Source: Cytophagales bacterium
GTDB lineage: Bacteria; Bacteroidota; Bacteroidia; Cytophagales; 172606-1
Reading direction: 5' to 3'
Assembly: GCA_030446715.1 (NCBI GenBank)
Contig: JAUJMU010000002.1
Coordinates: forward strand, 132,499 to 196,498
DNA length: 64,000 nt
Positions 19,386-28,881 of this stretch are shown here, one piece after another. Under the pieces are notes generated by a model. That model searched no databases and was not told where the DNA came from. It saw only the letters and a list, made by a program, of their open reading frames with translations. The translations under genes were made by a program, and so were the position numbers. Every line of letters starts with the position of its first letter. The first letter of the stretch is position 1.

Positions 19386-19466
19386 TAAGTTCCCGCAGGT
19401 GTTTCTCGCAGATAAAACAGAATCTGCGCCAATCTGCGTCCTTATCCGCGAATATCTGCGGGAAAT
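19386..19466. repeat. Intergenic hairpin with repeated ATCTGCG motif
   Basis: The left part (ttcccgcaggtgtttctcgcagat) is an imperfect inverse of the right part (atccgcgaatatctgcgggaa). Between them ATCTGCG recurs at a spacing of about 10 bases. It precedes the HAD hydrolase and may form the end of its leader. Similar sequences occur widely between genes in Bacteroidota, as far as I recall. Confidence 0.6.
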
Positions 19467-19503
19467 ATTTCTTTGAAAAATCTATTCCCAACCAAAACCC
19501 AAA

Positions 19504-20175
19504 ATGATGATCAAGGCCTTTATCTTCGATATGGACGGAACCGTAATCGACAGTACGCAAATGGATTACGATGCGTGGCAGAAAGTAATGCGTGAATACG
19601 ATGCCGAACTTCCGTACGAAGATTACATTGCCAGACTAGGCGCCAAAGGCGCCGAAATTGCCAAAGATTACCTCCATGTAGACGACGGCGAAATCGAAAA
19701 ACTGATTTCCCGCCGGGAGGGTTACTTCAAGGAGATGGTGGAGCAAAAGGGAATTGAATTCATCCCTCAGGTAGAGCAGATCCTGCAGGAAATCCGGAAT
19801 GCCCACCTGAAAACGGCCCTGGCTACGGGTGCCAACAAGGAGAAACTGAAGTTTATGTTCGGTAAGCTGCCCATCGAGCAGTACTTTGATGTTTTTGTAA
19901 CCGCCGACGACGTGAGCACCGGCAAGCCCGACCCGGAAATTTTCCTGCAAGCGGCCCAAAAACTGGGCGTCGATCCGGACCAGTGCGTGGTCATGGAAGA
20001 TGCCAGCAACGGAGTAGAAGCGGCCAGAAGCGGCGGCATGCGCTGCATTGCCCTCACCACCACGCGGAGCGCCGATAAGTTGCAGGGTGCCGACCTGATC
20101 CTCGAAGGATATCACCAGCTTGACCTGCTGCACTGGCTGGCAGAACAGCAGACTCAGGCGGGTGGTTTGACTTAG
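19504..20175 (+). CDS. HAD-superfamily hydrolase, beta-phosphoglucomutase-like
   Basis: A soluble 223-residue HAD subfamily IA enzyme. Motif I is FIFDMDGTVID (nucleophile Asp9 and acid Asp11). Motif II is LATGAN (Thr in place of the more usual Ser). Motif III is the Lys in STGKPDPEIF. Motif IV is VVMEDASNGVEAARSGG. The helical cap of about 65 residues and its cap loop resemble beta-phosphoglucomutase or small sugar-phosphate phosphatases. Two adjacent ATGs (19504, 19507) are equally possible starts. The substrate is not predictable. Confidence 0.92.
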   Translation: MMIKAFIFDMDGTVIDSTQMDYDAWQKVMREYDAELPYEDYIARLGAKGAEIAKDYLHVDDGEIEKLISRREGYFKEMVEQKGIEFIPQVEQILQEIRNAHLKTALATGANKEKLKFMFGKLPIEQYFDVFVTADDVSTGKPDPEIFLQAAQKLGVDPDQCVVMEDASNGVEAARSGGMRCIALTTTRSADKLQGADLILEGYHQLDLLHWLAEQQTQAGGLT

Positions 20176-20245
20176 GCCAATGCGTAATTTTGAATGGTGA
20201 ATTTTAAATGAGGGCTTCACGCTGGCCTGATAGTGGGATAAATTT

Positions 20246-20381
20246 GTCAGAATCAGGATTTACGGGATTGTCAGGATGAAGGGATTTTGAGATCAGATCC
20301 TGTTTATCTTTTAATCCCGCAAATCCTGATTCTGACTTCTGTCCCGGAGCCAGCCGGAGCGGTACTTTGAGAAAGTCCCGG
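20246..20381. repeat. Interspersed repeat, copy A (9-base-period hairpin plus CCGGAGC block)
   Basis: GTCAGAATCAGGATTT (20246-20261) pairs perfectly with AAATCCTGATTCTGAC (20321-20336). The left arm consists of 9-base units (atcaggatt, tacgggatt, gtcaggatg). A second block, cccggagccagccggagcgg followed by tactttgagaaagtcccgg, spans 20342-20381. Both blocks recur at 47840-47983 in the opposite order. This and the next terminator account for most of the 312-bp gap. Confidence 0.8.
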
Positions 20382-20387
20382 AAACAA

Positions 20388-20420
20388 TAAAAGGGTTACC
20401 TTGTCCGGGTAGCCCTTTTA
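20388..20420. terminator. Bidirectional terminator between convergent genes
   Basis: taaaagggttacc (20388-20400) and ggtagccctttta (20408-20420) form a 13-bp stem with one mismatch and a 7-base loop, with A- and T-rich sides for either direction. It serves the HAD gene (plus) and the small secreted protein (minus). Confidence 0.7.
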
Positions 20421-20488
20421 TGCAGAGAGTCAAAAAGTTATGGAACCTTTTGAAATCAAGCATCCACAATTTATAATTGCGCACTTCA

Positions 20489-20845
20489 TTACCACCGGTG
20501 ACCGCGGCGGCTGGCAGTGCGGGGAGAAATTTTACCCTTCCGGAGCAGCCGGCTCTTTTTGGTCAGTTGCTGGCCTTCCTTTTGCAGGTGGCGTCCCTCT
20601 CTTCTCAACTGACGTACCTGTTTGCGGTTGCCCTTGTTTTCTTTCAGGGCTTTTGCCTCCTTCACCTTCATTTTCCCTTCGCGTTCCATTTTCCTGCCTT
20701 TCAGCTTCATGCTGCGGGCTTCACGCCTGATTTCCTTTTTCGTAGGAGCAGGATGGGTATGGTCGGCGGAAACGGGGACGCTGATGATCAGGGCAAGGCC
20801 CAGAAGCAGGCCGGTAAATAAGCGGTTCAAAAATCTGTTCTGCAT
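20489..20845 (-). CDS. Small secreted highly basic protein
   Basis: A 118-residue protein with a clear signal peptide (TGLLLGLALIISVPVSA, cleavage about residue 27). The mature part is almost entirely charged and helical, with many Lys, Arg and Glu (for example KGRKMEREGKMKVKEAKALK). I do not recognise a domain. Low complexity makes homology unreliable. A nucleic-acid- or envelope-polymer-binding role would be a guess. It lies divergent to the secreted propeller gene and shares its general design with the 78-aa protein at 34112-34348. Confidence 0.7.
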   Translation of the reverse strand: MQNRFLNRLFTGLLLGLALIISVPVSADHTHPAPTKKEIRREARSMKLKGRKMEREGKMKVKEAKALKENKGNRKQVRQLRREGRHLQKEGQQLTKKSRLLRKGKISPRTASRRGHRW

Positions 20846-21073
20846 GATTTTACGTATTAAAAAGTGAAGTAATTTCCCACTGGAGGGTTACCCCTGACGG
20901 GGACTTTACCTTAAATTCAAAAAACGTGCTAAAAATGTTTCTTTTGTCTTCTTCTGATACATAATTCAATTTTCTTTGATCCTTTCACGTTTGAATACAA
21001 GTACCTGCTGCCAATGGCCGCTCTGTGTTGGCCGAATGTGATCCATCTACCAAAAATAAGAGATTCCGTTTAT

Positions 21074-23422
21074 ATGAGAATATTGTCATTTATTTTACTC
21101 AGCCTCAACCTTTTACCACTTTCCGGCCAGAACATAACGTACACGCTTTCCCGGCCAGGGCCGGTAAGTCTGGCTATTTACAATCCTCAGGGCGTACTGG
21201 TACGGACGGTTTATTCCGGACAGCAACAGGCTGCCGGCACCAGAAAATTCTTCTGGAACGGCACTGATGACGACGGTAAACCGGTACCCAATGCCAAAGA
21301 CTGTACCTGGAAACTCCTGCAGCTGCCGGCACCGCTCCGGGCAGAATACCTGATGACGCTGCTGGTGACGTTGCCACCGGGTGAAGAGTGGTGGGAAACT
21401 GGTGTGGGCAACCATACCGGCGTGCGGGCAGTTGCGGTTGATGCTTCGGGCATTTACCTGGGTGCCGGCGTTGCCGAAAACGTAGCCAACGCCATGAAGA
21501 TGTCCCAGAATGGCACAAAGCGGATCTGGTCGGCCTGGCAGCCGGACCCCTTCAAAGGCCGCTGGGCCTACGGATTATCAGCAGGCAAGCTGTATCACCT
21601 GCAACAAGACGGTTATATCGGCTATCATCCGGTAAATGCTCCGAACGGACTCTACCAGTCGGTGGGTGTGGGCAACAACCAGACCGGCAGCCGCTGGGAT
21701 GCCCTCTTTCCCGGCACAGACCGTGGACAGCTCGGTGACTGGACAAAAGTAACTGACCAGACAATGGACATGGCGGCCCATAATGGGGCAATGGTGATCA
21801 GCTACAGGCAGCAGAACGCCATCCAGTTCCGGCACCCCGACAAGGGTACCCTGCTCAGACAGGTGAAAATCACTGCCCCGCTGGGTGTCGTTTTGGACAA
21901 TGGCGGCAATGCGCTGGTGATTTCCGGCAGTTCGGTACTGAAGGTCACACCGGCGGGTACCGTCACCACGCTGATTACCGGCCTTACCTCTCCCTGGCGG
22001 CTGGACGTGGACCGGAAAAACGGCGACATCTACCTTGCCGAATCAGCTCCCTCCCACCAGGTGAAGCGGTTCGACGCGGCGGGTAAACTTATCCTTAAAA
22101 TGGGCCGTGCCAGTGGCCGCCCCTACGGTCCTTATCAGCCAGCAGACTTTATGGACATCACCGACATTACGACCACCGGCGATGGATTCCTGGTGGCCGA
22201 AGAGGCGGCTCCGCGGCGGGTAGCAAGGTTCAGCGCGGCCGGCAAACTTGTGCAGGAATGGCACACCGGCACGCAGTGGGTGCCCTCCGCTGCGCCTGAC
22301 CCGGATGATCCGTCGGTAGTCTATGCCCGGTCCGATTCCTACGACCTGCTGAAACTAAAGCTGGACTATAAAAAAGGCAGCTACCGGATTGAAAGAGTGT
22401 ACAAGGCTGCCGGTCTGGCCAGTGATATGGTAGGGCCGCGATTCTGCTGCAAGGATGAGGGATTAGGCGGCGGATTCGGTGACTGGGTGGTGCGGAAAAG
22501 GAACGGCAATACCTACCTTGCCCGCCGCGACATGATGGAGGTACTTCAAGTAGATGACAAAGCAAATGCACTTAAACCTCTGGCAGTCGCCAAGATAGAT
22601 AAACCTGACGGTGATAGCTATCTCTGGACCGACCGCAATGGGGACGGTGAGCCGCAACCCGCAGAAATCCAGAAGTACAAGTGGGGAGAGTACGGGAACT
22701 ATGGCACGGCTACGGCAGGCGGCAAGGATGATCTTCAGTATTACCGGTACAACCAATACACAAATCAGGTGCTGCGAACCGAAGTCAAGGAGTTTAACGA
22801 TGCAGGTGCCCCGGTCTATAAGTCGCTGACCAGTCCGGCGGTGGCAGTGCCAAAGTTTACCGGTTTTGATAAGGAGAAGGTGTACCTGGCAAAATCCACC
22901 GGGGCCATTGCCAAATCGGAAGACCGTTTCTTCGTCACCATCAATACCCAGCCTAAAAATGCCGACTGGAATGTAAACGACTACAGCCAGATGCACATTT
23001 TCGACGAGAAAGGCAACTACGTGGCCCGGGTGGGTCGCCACCTGAAACGGCCTAACGGCCCCTCCCAGCACGCCCCGGTTCCGGATCCCGGCAATGTATA
23101 TTGTTTTAAAAATCTGGCGGGTGTCGTGTACAATGTAGCGGTGGCAACGGATTTTGATGGTGGCTTCAGCGGCAAGATTCCCGCCATTACCTACGCCTGG
23201 GACAAATACGGCCTGTACGTGGGCGGCCTCTTTGACAACCCGGATACGAAGGTGGCACCAGTGCATCAGTATTACCACTCCGGCGACAACGGTTCCGGCA
23301 CAATTCTGCCCGAATCCTCCACCGGTGAGGCGCTTTACTTTGCCGGACGGGAAAACGAAGTGGGCGTATACCGGGTCAACGGCTGGAAGGGCTGGGTCCG
23401 GATGGAAGGGAAGTTGAAGTAG
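21074..23422 (+). CDS. Secreted FlgD-Ig-like / beta-propeller protein
   Basis: About 782 residues. I prefer ATG 21074 over the upstream ATG 21014 because it gives a clean signal peptide (MRILSFILLSLNLLPLSGQ). Residues about 20-100 form a FlgD-type Ig-like domain (GPVSLAIYNPQGVLVRTVYS, then FFWNGTDDDGKPVP). The rest contains NHL/YncE-like propeller blades (LTSPWRLDVDRKNGDIYLAE, FDAAGKLILKMG, FSAAGKLVQEW). It is probably periplasmic or surface-exposed. No catalytic motif is recognised, and the gene has no operon partner. Such proteins are often annotated as hypothetical. Confidence 0.8.
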   Translation: MRILSFILLSLNLLPLSGQNITYTLSRPGPVSLAIYNPQGVLVRTVYSGQQQAAGTRKFFWNGTDDDGKPVPNAKDCTWKLLQLPAPLRAEYLMTLLVTLPPGEEWWETGVGNHTGVRAVAVDASGIYLGAGVAENVANAMKMSQNGTKRIWSAWQPDPFKGRWAYGLSAGKLYHLQQDGYIGYHPVNAPNGLYQSVGVGNNQTGSRWDALFPGTDRGQLGDWTKVTDQTMDMAAHNGAMVISYRQQNAIQFRHPDKGTLLRQVKITAPLGVVLDNGGNALVISGSSVLKVTPAGTVTTLITGLTSPWRLDVDRKNGDIYLAESAPSHQVKRFDAAGKLILKMGRASGRPYGPYQPADFMDITDITTTGDGFLVAEEAAPRRVARFSAAGKLVQEWHTGTQWVPSAAPDPDDPSVVYARSDSYDLLKLKLDYKKGSYRIERVYKAAGLASDMVGPRFCCKDEGLGGGFGDWVVRKRNGNTYLARRDMMEVLQVDDKANALKPLAVAKIDKPDGDSYLWTDRNGDGEPQPAEIQKYKWGEYGNYGTATAGGKDDLQYYRYNQYTNQVLRTEVKEFNDAGAPVYKSLTSPAVAVPKFTGFDKEKVYLAKSTGAIAKSEDRFFVTINTQPKNADWNVNDYSQMHIFDEKGNYVARVGRHLKRPNGPSQHAPVPDPGNVYCFKNLAGVVYNVAVATDFDGGFSGKIPAITYAWDKYGLYVGGLFDNPDTKVAPVHQYYHSGDNGSGTILPESSTGEALYFAGRENEVGVYRVNGWKGWVRMEGKLK

Positions 23423-23434
23423 TCGTAAGTGGAG

Positions 23435-23560
23435 AGACGCCATGCATGGCGTCTGCACCGGCGATCCGTAGGGGCAGGCCCACGTGCCTGCCCAACACAC
23501 CCATGTGCCTGCCCGGAGAGACGCCATGCATGGCGTCTGTACATTTTATTTGCTATTTAC
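23435..23560. repeat. Composite palindrome repeat, copy 1
   Basis: Two identical 20-bp palindromes agacgccatgcatggcgtct (23435-23454 and 23519-23538) bracket a second hairpin region (gggcaggc ... gcctgccc, 23472-23493, plus a third arm at about 23505-23514). The sequence then runs into gtacattttatttgctattt. The same order recurs at 25311-25466, on the other side of the M3 peptidase gene. Confidence 0.85.
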
Positions 23561-25280
23561 TTCGTCTTTTCCAGCTCTTCCCGCACGAAGTTCATCAGTT
23601 CGGTAATGTACCCGCGGGAGAAATCAAACGGGATGCCAGCTGCTTCGTAAATCTGCCGGATCGGTCTGGTATAGCCCAGTTTCAAAGCATTCATGTAGCC
23701 TTCCAGTCCCTCCTTCGGGTTCTGGCGGTAACGCTTCCACACGGCAACGGCCCCAAGCTGGGCAATGCCGTATTCGATGTAGTAGAAGGGCACTTCGTAC
23801 AGGTGCAACTGCTTCTGCCAGATGTACTCCTTAAAATGCTCCAGTCCGCTCCAGTCGGTGACGTGGTCGGTAAACCCTCCGTAAATCTCCAGCCAGTTCC
23901 GCTTGCGGTCTTCCACCGAATGGTTCGGGTTTTCGTAGATCCAGTGCTGGAATTTATCAATGGTGGCTACCCCATGGCAGCGTTTCGATGATTCCTTCCA
24001 GTTGCCGTTTGGCCCGCTTCAAATCACCCGGGTCCGGGAAAAGATGTCCCATTCGTCCATGCTGATCAGTTCCATGGACATGGAGGCAAGTTCGGCTACT
24101 TCGGAAGGCGGATGCCTGAAGGCATTGACCGGCAGACTCCGGGTTACAAAAGAATGGACTGCGTGACCGCCCTCGTGCAGAATCGTCACCAGGTCGCGCA
24201 GGGTCGAGGTGGCGTTCATGAAAATAAACGGTACGCCGGTTTCATCCAGAGGATAGTTGTAGCCGCCGGGAGCCTTGCCCTTGCGGGAAACCAGATCCAG
24301 ATGGCCCATTTCGCGCATGATCATCAGACATCCGGCAAGGTACGGGTCTAACCTCCGGAAGCATTGAATGGTTTTTCGAGCAGGTCTTCCCCGCCCTCAA
24401 ACGGCTTCAGTGGCGGCTGGTTGGTAGCATCCACCCGCAGGTCCCAGGGACGGAGGGTATCCAGTTGCAGCAGTTCTTTCCGCTCCTGCGCCAGCCCGTC
24501 CAGCAGCGGCACCACCGCTTCGCGCACCGACTGGTGGAAAGCAAAACAATCTTCGGGGGTGTAGTCAAAGCGGCCCAGCGCCGTAAACATATAATCGCGG
24601 AAGTTGGAAAAACCCGCATTGGTGGCCACGCGGTGGCGCAGGCTGATCAATTTATGGTAGAGTTCGTCGAGCTGGTCTTTGTCCAGAAGGCGGCGTTGCT
24701 GCACCTTACGGTAAACCTCCTCCCGCCGGGCCCGGTCCGTGGATTGCAGAAAATCGGACGCCTGCGGCAAAGTAAGTTCCTGTCCGTCCACCTCGACGGT
24801 CATTGCCCCCGCTACGGCACCGTACTTTCGCTCTTCCGTCTGGATTTCCGTCAGCAGGGGCACGTTTTCCTCCCGGAAGATTTCCACTTCCTTTTTCAGG
24901 CTGCGCGTCAGGATGTCATAGCCGGGATCAGTCACCTCCGGCAGAAAAGGGCTGCTCAGGGCTTTTTTGTTCAGCTCGTCGTTTTCCGGGGCAATTTTCG
25001 GCTGAATTTCCTCAATGAAGAAGTTAAGGTCTTCCACCAGTTTCTGGTCGGCCGTGTCGCAGGTCATCCGGATATACCGCCATGCGAAATCCTCGGAAAG
25101 AGCTGATTCAAGTTCGCTGCGGTCAGAGAACCACTCCTTCAGATCAAGGGCATCTTCAATTTCCCGATTTTTGAGGTTCTCAAAATAAGGCTTTGCACTG
25201 TTCCAGTCGGTCAGCCGGAAATCCTCCGGCAGAAAGGCTCTTTTGTTCCGCTTTGGGATGACTAAGGCAGTTGAGGACAT
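23557..25280 (-). pseudogene. M3-family oligoendopeptidase with three frameshifts
   Basis: Zinc oligopeptidase (M3B/PepF-like), normally about 575 residues. I take ATG 25280 (MSSTALVIPKRNKR) as the start. The frame breaks three times. At about 24360-24373 one A is missing from a run (restoring it gives EKTIQCFRRLDPYL). At about 24042 one T is missing (restoring it gives DIFFPDPGDLKRAKRQ). At about 23974 one G is extra (removing it gives LPWVATIDKFQHW). Everything between is intact, including the zinc motif HEGGHAVH and the usual C-terminal YYIEYGIAQLGA. It is either a recent pseudogene or affected by sequence errors. Composite repeats flank it on both sides. Confidence 0.85.
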
Positions 25281-25310
25281 GGGGATAAGTTGTAAGTGGT
25301 TAGTGATAAG

Positions 25311-25400
25311 TCGTAAGCAGAGACGCAATGCATTGCGTCTGTACCAGGTGATCCGTAGGAGCCGGCCCGTGTGCCTGCCCGAAAAGCCGCAAAGGACAGT
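25311..25400. repeat. Composite palindrome repeat, copy 2
   Basis: Palindrome agacgcaatgcattgcgtct (25321-25340) differs from copy 1 by one base in each arm, and the two changes compensate each other. It is followed by gatccgtagg and a gccggcc/gcctgccc segment as in copy 1, then by gtacatttt and the heptad array. It lies just upstream of the M3 peptidase start. Confidence 0.85.
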
Positions 25401-25410
25401 CAGTACATTT

Positions 25411-25466
25411 TATTTGCTATTTGCTATTTGCTATTTGCTATTTGCTATTTGCTATTTGCTATTTGC
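25411..25466. repeat. Heptad tandem array TATTTGC x 8
   Basis: Eight perfect copies of TATTTGC, exactly 56 bp. The array codes for the last six residues and the TAG stop of the GNAT gene on the minus strand. Copy-number change would only alter the GNAT tail and the spacing toward the peptidase gene. Confidence 0.95.
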
Positions 25467-25969
25467 GGAAAAAGGCGGCACTGCATGAGGCTGACGAAGC
25501 CTTCCCTTTCGATTTCAAAAAAACCGATTCGCTCATACAACCGGAGGGCCGCATTGCGGACGTCTACGCTCAGGGAAACGGAGCTGTATCCGTCTGCGGC
25601 CGCGAGGCGGAGCAACCGGAGCAACAACTGGCTTCCCAATCCCCGGTTGCGGAAATCCGGAAGGAAGGCAATCGAAATTTCCGGCGTATGGGCATTGATG
25701 AAGCCGTAGCCCGGATTATCCCGGCTGAAAAGCCGGTACCAGGCGGCTCCCACAAGTTTTTTCCCGGATACGGCCACCAGGGCTGTATCGCCGGGCTGGC
25801 CCCAGCCCCTGAAGTACTTGCTGATGGCCGGATGATCCACCACATCTATGTCGGGCCGGTCATGGTCCTCCGGAATGTACATGGCGTAGTAAATCATTTC
25901 CCGCAAAAAATGTTGTTCTCCGGGCAGCAAGGTCCGGATCATGACTGCTGATTGTCTGGTGACCTGCAT
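25445..25969 (-). CDS. GNAT-family N-acetyltransferase
   Basis: A 174-residue acetyl-CoA-dependent transferase. The acetyl-CoA loop is present as ISIAFLPDFRNRGLGSQLLL (R-x-x-G-x-G type, about residues 97-116). The C-terminal strand-helix is also typical (VSLSVDVRNAALRLYERIGF). A second start, MIRTLLPGEQ at 25942, is as likely as 25969. The last residues (QIANSK) are encoded by the heptad array. The target (antibiotic, protein or small molecule) is unknown. Confidence 0.88.
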   Translation of the reverse strand: MQVTRQSAVMIRTLLPGEQHFLREMIYYAMYIPEDHDRPDIDVVDHPAISKYFRGWGQPGDTALVAVSGKKLVGAAWYRLFSRDNPGYGFINAHTPEISIAFLPDFRNRGLGSQLLLRLLRLAAADGYSSVSLSVDVRNAALRLYERIGFFEIEREGFVSLMQCRLFPQIANSK

Positions 25970-26208
25970 CTTGTCGGCAGCGAAATAAGAATGGTTACCT
26001 TTTGTGGTACCGGCAAACTTTAAGAGATATAAACTGAGAGTTAATCTTCACCGGCGCCAGGAACTCTAACGGCACAGGCAATACCGGGTTTTGGTCTCTT
26101 ATGCGTAATTTATACATGTTTTCTGAAAAAGATTGGTTATTTTATGCTTTCGCAGATGGCAAAATTCTCCTTTACGTCTCCTGTAAATAAATGCCCGAAG
26201 GGCTCATT

Positions 26209-27486
26209 ATGAGGAAAATTTATCAGAATTTAACTTTCCAGGTCCTGGTGGCCATTTCGCTGGGCATCGCAGTGGGGGCTTTTTTCCCGGCAACCGGCGT
26301 GTCGCTCAAACCACTCGGCGATACATTTATCAATCTGATCAAGATGGTGATTGCGCCCATCATTTTTCTCACCATCGTGCTGGGTATCGGCAGCATGGGC
26401 AGTCTCAAAAAAGTGGGCCGCGTCGGCGGCAAGGCCCTGCTCTACTTCGAAATCGTAACCACTTTTGCCCTCATCATCGGCCTTGTGGTGTGCAACGTGG
26501 TGCGGCCCGGCGACGGCGTGGATACCAGCCGGATTCAGGGAGGTGATATCTCCCGGTACCAGCAGGGAGCCAAAGAAATGAACTGGGTGGAGTTTTTCAC
26601 GCACATCGTGCCCTCCAACGTAGTCGGTGCCTTTGCCGAAGGTGACATCCTGCAGGTGCTGCTCTTTTCCATTCTTTTCGGCGTGGCCGTCACCAAAATG
26701 GGGGTTGCCGGAGAGTCGCTGCTCAGTTTCTTTGAAAAGCTTTCCAAAGCATTTTTCAACATTCTGGGCATCGTGATGAAACTGGCTCCGCTGGGTGCTT
26801 TCGGCGGCATGGCCTACAGCATCGGCAAATTCGGGCTGGCAACCTTGGTGCCGCTGGCCAGGCTGATGGGAACGGTCTACCTGACCATGTTTCTGTTCGT
26901 GTTCGTGGTGCTCAACGGCATTGCCCGGTACTACGGCTTCAGCCTCTGGAAGTTCCTCAAGTTTATCAAGGAAGAAATTCTGATCGTGGTCGGCACCTCC
27001 TCCTCCGAAGCAGCACTGCCGGCTCTCATGCAGAAGCTGGAACGGTTTGGCTGCTCCCGTTCGGTGGTAGGTCTGGTGGTGCCGGCGGGCTACTCGTTCA
27101 ACCTCGACGGTACCACCATTTACCTGGTGATGGCCACGATTTTTCTGGCCCAGGTGTTCGGGGTAGAACTGAGCCTGTCGCAGGAACTGACCATTATCGG
27201 CATTCTGATGGTGACCTCCAAAGGTGCCGCCGGCGTGACGGGCAGCGGCTTCATCGTGCTGGCCTCTACCCTTTCGGCCCTCCGGATCGTGCCCGTTGAA
27301 GGGCTGGCCCTGCTGCTGGGCGTGGACCGGTTCATGTCCGAAGCCCGCTCCGTCACCAACCTGATCGGCAACGGCGTAGCGACCATCGTAATCTCCAAAA
27401 CCGAGAAGGAATTTGACTCCATCCGCAACGAGGTAGCCCTGCACGGTACGCCGGAATACATGGAGGAGGTGGCGACGGAGGGGTAG
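26209..27486 (+). CDS. Dicarboxylate/glutamate:cation symporter (DAACS family)
   Basis: Inner-membrane secondary transporter of 425 residues, taking ATG 26209 (MRKIYQNL). Motifs typical of GltP/DctA are present: a serine-rich loop [17 protein letters not shown] (about residues 263-279), [16 protein letters not shown] (about 294-309), [20 protein letters not shown] (about 341-360) and [17 protein letters not shown] (about 377-393). It imports C4-dicarboxylates or acidic amino acids with H+ or Na+. The gene is monocistronic; its stop is followed directly by an unrelated gene relic. Confidence 0.95.
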   Translation: MRKIYQNLTFQVLVAISLGIAVGAFFPATGVSLKPLGDTFINLIKMVIAPIIFLTIVLGIGSMGSLKKVGRVGGKALLYFEIVTTFALIIGLVVCNVVRPGDGVDTSRIQGGDISRYQQGAKEMNWVEFFTHIVPSNVVGAFAEGDILQVLLFSILFGVAVTKMGVAGESLLSFFEKLSKAFFNILGIVMKLAPLGAFGGMAYSIGKFGLATLVPLARLMGTVYLTMFLFVFVVLNGIARYYGFSLWKFLKFIKEEILIVVGTSSSEAALPALMQKLERFGCSRSVVGLVVPAGYSFNLDGTTIYLVMATIFLAQVFGVELSLSQELTIIGILMVTSKGAAGVTGSGFIVLASTLSALRIVPVEGLALLLGVDRFMSEARSVTNLIGNGVATIVISKTEKEFDSIRNEVALHGTPEYMEEVATEG

Positions 27487-27645
27487 GTTCTGGGAAGAGA
27501 AAGGAAAGAAGCCGGCAACTACGTGCCTACCGTTTTGCCGGAACGGTACGATGCCCTGCTGTTTATTGATCAGACCAGTGCCCTGAAGCCGATTCCCGTG
27601 AGGGCTTCCGGACGGAAAAGTTCACTGGCTGCGGCCGCAGAATAA
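27487..27645 (+). pseudogene. C-terminal relic of erythromycin-esterase-family protein
   Basis: Directly after the symporter's TAG, in the same frame, the codons read LGRERKEAGNYVPTVLPERY and then DALLFIDQTSALKPI, ending at TAA 27643-27645. This is the recognisable end of erythromycin esterase-like hydrolases. No start codon context, no catalytic core and no other part of the gene is present. It looks like the remaining edge of a deleted gene. The family call rests on motif memory, so confidence is moderate. Confidence 0.6.
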
Positions 27646-27915
27646 TTCTGATCAGGAAAACAGGAGCCCCTATGGAGCAGGTACCAGCACCGGCCCTGGT
27701 ACCCGTTCAGTGGCAGCATTTGCCATCTGCAACCATATTTCGTGCAATACCGTAGAATTTGCACGTTACCACTTGACTTTTTGAATCTCATAGAGCACTT
27801 TGTGGAATTAAGCTAACCTTTGCATGGAATGCATAAGGCGCTGTTCTTAAGTAAGAAAAATGCTTGCTGCCATGCCTTCTGTCAGCGTTACCACTACCCT
27901 AAAACCGAACTCTTC

Positions 27916-28881
27916 ATGGAAGCCGAACCAAAAGAAGAAAACCTGCTCAGGCAAGACCCACCTGCTCAGGAGATGATCCATTCCTCCGGAACGGCACCTG
28001 CTCAGAATGGGAGTGGTGCGGGAGGCCCGGACGGTGCAGGAAGCCCTGCCTACAGCAACATGGGTCCTGACCTCCAGTCGCTCAGGGAGGTAAAAACCCG
28101 CACCGATCTCCGGGTGCAGGACCTGATGAGCCAACTCCACCGGGAAAAGCAAATGCACGAAGAGGACTACGGCCGCCGCATTGGCAAACTGCGCAGCGAC
28201 GGCAACCTGAAAGGAGATGCCTTGCGGGCCCAGATCGGCCGGCTAACGGGAGAGAAAGCCGCCGAAGACCGCCTGTTCGCCGAACGCATCCAGCAGGCAC
28301 ATGCCGAACAAACCGAACAGGAACACGCTTTCAACGAAAGGCTGGCCCACATCGAACAACTGGAACGGCAGCGGTTTGAAGACCTGAAACACAAGATCGA
28401 ATGGCTGGACCAGGAGTGGAACCAACGCGAGGGAGAGTACCTGTACCGGATCGAACAACTGCGTCAGGAGATGCTGGAAGGCCGCCGGGCCCACCAGGAA
28501 CGAATTACCCGGATGCTGGAAGACGGGCAGTACCGCCAGGAGCCCGACCGGCTGCGGCTGGATCTTCAGACGGAGTGGAAGTCGGTGGAGCACCGCATTG
28601 GCGACCAACTCAACCTGATCGGGGGCGAAAAGGCGCAGCAGGACCACCTCTACCAACTTTCCGTGAGCCGGTTGCAGCAGGAACTAGGCCGGCTGGAGGG
28701 AGAAATATCAGAAGCAATCAGTCATTTGGAGAAAGAGAAAGCGGTTCACCTGAAGATGATCGGATTCCGGATGGAAAGGCTTCTGGAAGAGAAAAATCAG
28801 CAGGACCGTCTTTACGAAATGGCGCAGGAAAAGGAACGCCTGAAAAGTGAACAAGGGCAGAACGGGAAGGGTCAGGCGTAG
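27916..28881 (+). CDS. Coiled-coil protein of unknown function
   Basis: About 321 residues from ATG 27916 (MEAEPKEEN). An upstream frame extension to 27820 looks non-coding. The first 80 residues are low-complexity and rich in Gly, Pro, Ala and Ser. From about residue 55 to the end it is nearly continuous charged coiled coil (for example RVQDLMSQLHREKQMHEEDY, RIEQLRQEMLEGRRAHQERI). No signal peptide or membrane segment is seen, so a cytoplasmic filament or scaffold role is possible. I do not recognise the family. Confidence 0.75.
   Translation: MEAEPKEENLLRQDPPAQEMIHSSGTAPAQNGSGAGGPDGAGSPAYSNMGPDLQSLREVKTRTDLRVQDLMSQLHREKQMHEEDYGRRIGKLRSDGNLKGDALRAQIGRLTGEKAAEDRLFAERIQQAHAEQTEQEHAFNERLAHIEQLERQRFEDLKHKIEWLDQEWNQREGEYLYRIEQLRQEMLEGRRAHQERITRMLEDGQYRQEPDRLRLDLQTEWKSVEHRIGDQLNLIGGEKAQQDHLYQLSVSRLQQELGRLEGEISEAISHLEKEKAVHLKMIGFRMERLLEEKNQQDRLYEMAQEKERLKSEQGQNGKGQA

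Noticed and set aside
21014-21073. Upstream ATG as start of the secreted propeller gene
   Set aside because: The extra 20 residues would hide the signal peptide; ATG 21074 gives a clean one.
25411-25466. CRISPR array
   Set aside because: Units are contiguous 7-mers without spacers, and no cas genes are present.
26230-27444. 404-codon frame opposite the DAACS symporter
   Set aside because: His/Gln/Gly-rich composition typical of the reverse strand of a membrane protein gene.
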